This document shows, piece after piece, positions 15,979-19,237 of a stretch of 19,237 nucleotides of DNA. The notes beneath the pieces are model-generated. The model worked only from the letters and a program-made list of their open reading frames with translations, had not been told where the DNA came from and searched no databases. The stretch is from NCBI GenBank assembly GCA_964589855.1, contig CAZPVB010000063.1, positions 1-19,237 on the forward strand, read 5' to 3'. Numbering within the stretch: the first letter of the stretch is position 1; every line of letters starts with the position of its first letter. Source of the stretch: SKVR01 sp964589855. Lineage in GTDB: Bacteria; Bacteroidota; Bacteroidia; Bacteroidales; UBA7960. A program made the position numbers and the translations under genes.

Positions 15979-16473
15979 TCAATTCAGTTTAATGTCATCC
16001 AGAAGTCTGTTCACATACTGATTTTTCTTTTGCGTATCGGTAAACTCTTCACTCAATACTTTTTGCGCAAGATCTACAGATAAAAGTACGATCTGTTGCC
16101 TGATTTCATTTTCAGCTGCTTTTTTCTGTGCCTGGATACTATTTCTGGCAGCATCAATTATTTTATCGGCTTCAGCACGCGCTTTATCCTGCGCCTCCTC
16201 AATGATTTTGTCACCATCAAGTTTTGCCTGATGGATGATCTCATCTGCTTTTTCCTTCGTTTGCAGGATCATTTTTTCCTTGGTATGATCAAGTTCTGCT
16301 AGTTCGCGTTTGATTCTTTGCCCTTCCCGCAGTGAATTATTGATAAAATTTTCTCTTTCACGAAGGGTGCCTAAAATCGGATTCCAGGCAAATTTACGCA
16401 AAACAAACAGCACAATACCAAAGGATAGCGTCATCCAAAAAATAAGACCTATTCCAGGCATTATCAGTTCCAT
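15979..16473 (-). CDS. atpF: ATP synthase F0 subunit b
   Basis: This 164-aa peripheral-stalk subunit has one N-terminal TM helix (about 4-26, MPGIGLIFWMTLSFGIVLFV). The basic-aromatic junction RKFAWNPILGTLRERENFI follows, then a long charged helix (about 35-150) rich in Lys/Glu/Ala that dimerises and binds delta at its C-terminus. Length and layout are standard. It is separated from atpE by 292 bases that hold a dispersed repeat, and from atpH by 305 bases. Confidence 0.97.
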   Translation of the reverse strand: MELIMPGIGLIFWMTLSFGIVLFVLRKFAWNPILGTLRERENFINNSLREGQRIKRELAELDHTKEKMILQTKEKADEIIHQAKLDGDKIIEEAQDKARAEADKIIDAARNSIQAQKKAAENEIRQQIVLLSVDLAQKVLSEEFTDTQKKNQYVNRLLDDIKLN

Positions 16474-16636
16474 AATATATAGATTTTGGTTAGTAAAACT
16501 TCCTGTTCAAAAGAAAGAATAAATTTATCATTGACGATGGTCTTAAAAGTATATTACAATACGATGAGAACCATACATTTTACACTAAGGACTTCAATAG
16601 ATTCTGTCTGTAATATAAACGACAACAATGCAATCT
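16474..16636. other. Spacer between repeat copy 3 and atpF
   Basis: The spacer is about 160 bases. On the - strand a 28-codon frame (ATG at 16640, stop at 16554) overlaps the TGA of the repeat frame by ATGA; its product is hydrophobic at the start, but too short to call. TACTTTTA (16551-16544, - strand) is one base off a -7 box and might give atpF its own promoter. Confidence 0.35.
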
Positions 16637-16765
16637 TCATCTGTTTATAATTTGATTAATTCGGTCAGATGGAGCTCGCCAAAACTCCGGTTTTGCATTT
16701 TTGTCCATGTCACAAAATCTAATCATCCGCGTGTGTGTCAATAATATTGTCATGGCTCGGTTCAT
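16637..16765 (-). repeat. Dispersed ~125-bp repeat, copy 3 (full length, inside atp operon)
   Basis: This full-length copy is about 89% identical to copy 2 with no indels. On the - strand it holds a 42-codon open frame (ATG 16765, TGA 16637; core KPEFWRAPSDRINQI). The ATG directly follows the atpE TAA with no intervening base, so the element is fused to the 3' end of atpE and must be part of the atp transcript if that operon is continuous. The hairpin CAAAAC-CGGA-GTTTTG is conserved; the complementary strand reads C(TCCG)G, a UNCG-type loop. No Shine-Dalgarno is seen. Confidence 0.85.
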
Positions 16766-17047
16766 TTAAACAAATAATACGAGCAATGCAACAACAATAG
16801 CAAAGAAGGTAGCACCTTCGATAAGCGCCGCTGAAACGATCATAGAAGAGCGAAGATCGTTGGCTGCTTCCGGTTGCCGGGCAATAGACTCAACTGCTGC
16901 TCTACCAATTTTACTGATACCATAAGCAGCTCCAATTACGGCAATTGCAGCTGCAAAAGCTGCACCCATTTTCATCCAGCTTTCAGTTACTTCAACACTT
17001 GCTTGCGCAACCTCTACACCTGTTTGTAATAATACTGATAACAACAT
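16766..17047 (-). CDS. atpE: ATP synthase F0 subunit c
   Basis: This 93-aa hairpin membrane protein forms the rotor ring. An N-terminal extension of about 20 residues comes before the first helix (GAAFAAAIAVIGAAYGISKIG). The polar loop RAAVESIARQPEA follows, then the second helix with the ion-carrying glutamate in SAALIEGATFFAIV. The residues around this Glu (EGATFFA) lack the Ser/Thr and Tyr of the sodium-binding signature, and helix 1 has no matching Gln, so proton coupling is inferred. It starts 53 bases after atpB. The stop codon abuts repeat copy 3. Confidence 0.97.
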   Translation of the reverse strand: MLLSVLLQTGVEVAQASVEVTESWMKMGAAFAAAIAVIGAAYGISKIGRAAVESIARQPEAANDLRSSMIVSAALIEGATFFAIVVALLVLFV

Positions 17048-17100
17048 AATGCTTAATTTTTAGGTTTAACTTTAAAAAAAATAGAATTATTAAATCTGTT

Positions 17101-18240
17101 TTAATGGTGCTCTTCAACAGCCATTCCAATAAAGATAGCACTGAAAAAGACAAACACATAGGCCTGAATAAAAGCAACCAGTAATTCAAGAAAATTCATA
17201 AAAACAACAAACATAACAGACAGTGGAGAGATAGCGAATCCAAACGCTGCCCCCGCTGCCCCCATCACAAATATGAGGCTAACAAAACCCAGTATGATCA
17301 TATGTCCCGCTGTTATATTAGCAAATAACCTAAGGGTAAGTACAACGGGTTTCACGAAAACACCTACTATTTCAATAATTGGCATGAGTGGGATTGGGAA
17401 TTTGAGCCAGGATGGCACGCCAGGTGTATTGAATATATGCTTCCAGTAGTTGCGATTGGCATAAATATGCAATACAGTAAATGTGAACAACGAAAGTGTG
17501 AGGGTAACGCTAATATTACCAGTAACATTGGCTCCTCCCGGAAAGAAGGGTACCAGTCCTAAAAGATTATTGAAAAAAATAAACGAAAACAAGGATAGCA
17601 GATATGGCAAAAACAAGTCTAATTTATGACGTGGGATTGCTGAACCTGCAACATCATCGCGGATAAATAAAATAATTGGTTCAAGAACAGAAGCCAGACC
17701 TGTTGGTGTTTTTTCATATCCGGCACGTTTATAACTTTTGGCAACCGAAATAAAAATAACAATTAATATGATGGAACTTATAAAAATAGAGAACACATTT
17801 TTGGTGATGGACAAATCGAGCAGAAAAGAGGCCTCTTGATCCGGCGTTATTCCATCATCCAATACCTTAATGATCTTTCCCTTTTTAGCTCCTTCTTTTG
17901 CTATGCGGAACCCTTTGTATGCATCATGTCCGTGATGAAACTTACTGGACATAAAAAAGTATAATTCTCCTTCATAAACCAAAATAACCGGGAGAGGAAT
18001 GGTAATATGAGTATCTCCATAATCAGCAATGTGCCATTCGTAAGAGTCAAGAATATGGTCAATGATCACTTTGCCTGCATCAAATTTTTCAGGTTGTTGA
18101 TTATGCCCCGCATCCAATGCATCCTCTTTTTTGGGGTCTGCTGCACTTAAAGGCATCAGGTAAACCATTAAAAAACATACAACCAGAAAGATTGTCTTGT
18201 AGAAATTCACCTCCTTATTTACACTACCAGTAACTCCCAT
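17101..18240 (-). CDS. atpB: ATP synthase F0 subunit a
   Basis: This 379-aa protein provides the proton half-channels next to the c-ring. The N-terminus has a signal-like hydrophobic segment (about 15-33) and a ~110-residue exported domain (HILDSYEWHIADYGDTH, GELYFFMSSKFHHGHDAYKG), an arrangement typical of Bacteroidota. Membrane helices begin near 145. The essential arginine lies in VVLTLRLFANITAGHMI. The final helices carry FLELLVAFIQAYVFVFFSAIFIGMAVEEHH. The start at 18240 gives a full signal segment; GTG at VNFYK, behind AGGAG, would lie too close to that motif to use it. First of the six core atp genes here. Confidence 0.97.
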   Translation of the reverse strand: MGVTGSVNKEVNFYKTIFLVVCFLMVYLMPLSAADPKKEDALDAGHNQQPEKFDAGKVIIDHILDSYEWHIADYGDTHITIPLPVILVYEGELYFFMSSKFHHGHDAYKGFRIAKEGAKKGKIIKVLDDGITPDQEASFLLDLSITKNVFSIFISSIILIVIFISVAKSYKRAGYEKTPTGLASVLEPIILFIRDDVAGSAIPRHKLDLFLPYLLSLFSFIFFNNLLGLVPFFPGGANVTGNISVTLTLSLFTFTVLHIYANRNYWKHIFNTPGVPSWLKFPIPLMPIIEIVGVFVKPVVLTLRLFANITAGHMIILGFVSLIFVMGAAGAAFGFAISPLSVMFVVFMNFLELLVAFIQAYVFVFFSAIFIGMAVEEHH

Positions 18241-18490
18241 TTTCTAATTTTAATCTTTTTAATTTTGAGGGTGCAATTTATAAATATTTTTTGTTCCCTT
18301 TATACGTATATCACTATTTATTGAAAAAAAATCAGTTGAAAAATGCCAATCATACTGCCATCTACTTTTTTTCTTTTGGAAAACCTTTCAATTTTTCAAT
18401 AAATAATCATGAATATATCTTATAGCAAACTAAATATCAGACTTTTAAAAAACAAGAGAATGATCGACGAAAAAATAAATGATGTAAATC
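18241..18490. other. Spacer between atpB and AtpI-like gene, with long inverted repeat
   Basis: This 250-bp AT-rich spacer has no gene. It holds a perfect 14-bp inverted repeat TATTTATTGAAAAA (18315-18328) and TTTTTCAATAAATA (18392-18405) with a 63-base loop. It likely contains a leader or promoter for atpB, but no full TAnnTTTG box was found. Confidence 0.5.
18315..18405. repeat. Perfect 14-bp inverted repeat upstream of atpB
   Basis: The arms are at 18315-18328 and 18392-18405. They are AT-only apart from one G or C and enclose 63 bases. The loop holds a further TTGAAAAA that could pair with the same right arm, giving alternative structures. Confidence 0.5.
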
Positions 18491-18862
18491 TTATTTTGTT
18501 TTCGAGAGAAATTTCACATCCATAAAAGCAAATATCAGGTAAAACATAAGAAAATGAATATAAAAAACCGCAATACCCTTTTCAAGTAAAAGACCAACCA
18601 ATATAAGCATAGTAAGATAGATCATGAGTTTGATACCGGAAAATGCAAGGTGAAGTATCAGTGTTTTCTTTTTACTTTTTTGTGATAATCGCTGTTGCAA
18701 TATGTAAAACAAAAGATTGACCAAAAACAAAAAAGGCACCATAAAGGGTACCCACTTATTCACGAGATGATTCGGGGCATGAAAATACCACAAAATGCTT
18801 ATCAGGAAAACGATGAGGCTAACCGTTAAAAACCATACAAAACTTTTGTCAAAAACTCTCAT
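18491..18862 (-). CDS. AtpI-like small membrane protein of the ATP synthase operon
   Basis: This 123-aa protein has four predicted TM helices (about 8-27, 36-57, 69-93 and 97-115) and a basic loop RLSQKSKKKT between the second and third. It occupies the place just upstream of atpB where Bacteroidota and other phyla carry an AtpI/UncI-type protein, which helps assemble the c-ring or supports Mg2+ supply. The assignment rests on position, size and topology, since sequence conservation in this family is low. The start at 18862 (MRVFDKSFVWFL) is the only reasonable one. Upstream, the 3' half of the dispersed repeat precedes the gene. Confidence 0.7.
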   Translation of the reverse strand: MRVFDKSFVWFLTVSLIVFLISILWYFHAPNHLVNKWVPFMVPFLFLVNLLFYILQQRLSQKSKKKTLILHLAFSGIKLMIYLTMLILVGLLLEKGIAVFYIHFLMFYLIFAFMDVKFLSKTK

Positions 18863-18881
18863 AGAACCTTAGAATATTCCA

Positions 18882-18923
18882 CTGTTTGTAATTTGATTAA
18901 TTCGGTTAGATGGAGCTCGCCAA
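18882..18923 (-). repeat. Dispersed repeat, copy 4 (truncated)
   Basis: Only the distal ~40 bases of the element (- strand TGGCGAGCTCCATCTAACCG through AAACAG) remain, about 90% identical to copies 2 and 3. The ATG end and hairpin are missing. It lies between the bactofilin terminator and the AtpI-like gene, in the same orientation as the other copies. Confidence 0.75.
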
Positions 18924-18973
18924 CAATCATATAAAAAAACTTTTCAACACACCGGGTAAAAAAGTCAAAATAA

Positions 18974-19005
18974 AACCGGAATAGTATTGTAAACATATTC
19001 CGGTT
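18974..19005 (-). terminator. Rho-independent terminator of bactofilin gene
   Basis: A perfect 10-bp inverted repeat AACCGGAATA / TATTCCGGTT (18974-18983 and 18996-19005) has a 12-base loop. On the - strand it is followed by TTATTTTGACTTTTTT. It starts 17 bases after the bactofilin stop. Confidence 0.8.
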
Positions 19006-19022
19006 AGATCATTTTCTACCAT

Positions 19023-19237
19023 TTACTTATTTCTTTCCTGGTTTTGTTTTGCAGCCATCTTTGGGTCACCTGTCTCATTTTTATCCATATTGCAACTTCC
19101 GGTAAATCGTGCCCCTGGTTCAATAGCCAGTTTACTGGTTACAATCTCGCCATTGAGACGTGAAGTAGCTTTTAAACTCAGTAATTCAGACACCTCTACT
19201 TTTGCATTGATCTTACCGGAGAAGTCGGCATTCTGGC
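19023..19237 (-). CDS. Bactofilin (polymer-forming cytoskeletal protein), C-terminal part
   Basis: The last 70 codons of a gene enter from the right edge, reading on the - strand and ending with TAA at 19023. The segment shows the repeating beta-helix pattern of bactofilins (SGKINAKVEVSELLSLKATS, then RLNGEIVTSKLAIEPGARFTG), followed by a flexible polar tail (KMAAKQNQERNK). Bactofilins assemble into nucleotide-free filaments at the membrane and affect cell shape and peptidoglycan synthesis. In Bacteroidota a bactofilin is commonly found just upstream of the atp operon, and the strand and position agree. The terminator at 18974-19005 separates it from the genes downstream. Confidence 0.88.
   Translation of the reverse strand, partial: QNADFSGKINAKVEVSELLSLKATSRLNGEIVTSKLAIEPGARFTGSCNMDKNETGDPKMAAKQNQERNK

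Noticed and set aside
15835..16083. 82-codon + strand frame between atpH and atpF
   Set aside because: Its 3' part is antisense to atpF, there is no promoter box or homology, and it is AT-rich; most likely chance.
16766..17047. Sodium-coupled ATP synthase
   Set aside because: The residues after the c-subunit glutamate (EGATFFA) lack the Ser/Thr and Tyr of the Na+ site and helix 1 lacks the matching Gln.

Overview
The window looks like a chromosomal segment of an AT-rich member of the Bacteroidota, probably near Bacteroidales/Marinilabiliales. Three things suggest this. The F-type ATP synthase genes run atpB-E-F-H-A-G with no atpD/atpC beside them, and a bactofilin gene and a small membrane protein gene lie upstream. 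Subunit a has a long signal-peptide-bearing N-terminus, as in this phylum. Several intergenic regions carry the Bacteroidota -7 promoter box TAnnTTTG, and Shine-Dalgarno sequences are mostly absent. The assignment is inferred from gene content, not from a database match.

Layout, left to right. Positions 1-219 hold two head-to-tail copies of a ~125-bp repeat. A class IV aminotransferase (- strand) follows. Next is a membrane-protein/proteolysis block: a rhomboid protease and an S41 C-terminal processing protease as a - strand operon, then a second rhomboid on the + strand. smpB and a membrane-anchored metallophosphoesterase follow (both -), then a small secreted TonB-C-domain protein (-). A fused ADP-forming acyl-CoA synthetase is on the + strand. 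Convergent to it are a PanE-type ketopantoate reductase, a DagK-type lipid kinase and a ferritin with a complete ferroxidase centre (all -). The right third is the ATP synthase operon on the - strand (atpG, A, H, F, E, B reading left to right), an AtpI-like 4-TM protein, and the C-terminal end of a bactofilin cut by the window edge.

The genes are mostly housekeeping: proton-driven ATP synthesis, substrate-level ATP formation from acyl-CoA, ribosome rescue, envelope proteolysis, CoA precursor synthesis, lipid phosphorylation and iron storage. No RNA gene, CRISPR array, transposase or phage gene was recognised.

The most unusual signal is a dispersed repeat with four copies in 19 kb, all in the same orientation and each on the 3' side of a - strand gene. 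Two copies are full length (129 bp, about 89% identical by eye, no indels) and keep a 42-codon open frame. One of them lies inside the ATP synthase operon, its ATG directly following the atpE stop codon. It widens the atpE-atpF gap to 292 bp. A hairpin with a C(UNCG)G-type loop on one strand sits in the conserved core. Whether the element is a mobile/structural repeat or encodes a microprotein cannot be settled here; the mostly non-synonymous differences between copies favour a nucleotide-level element.
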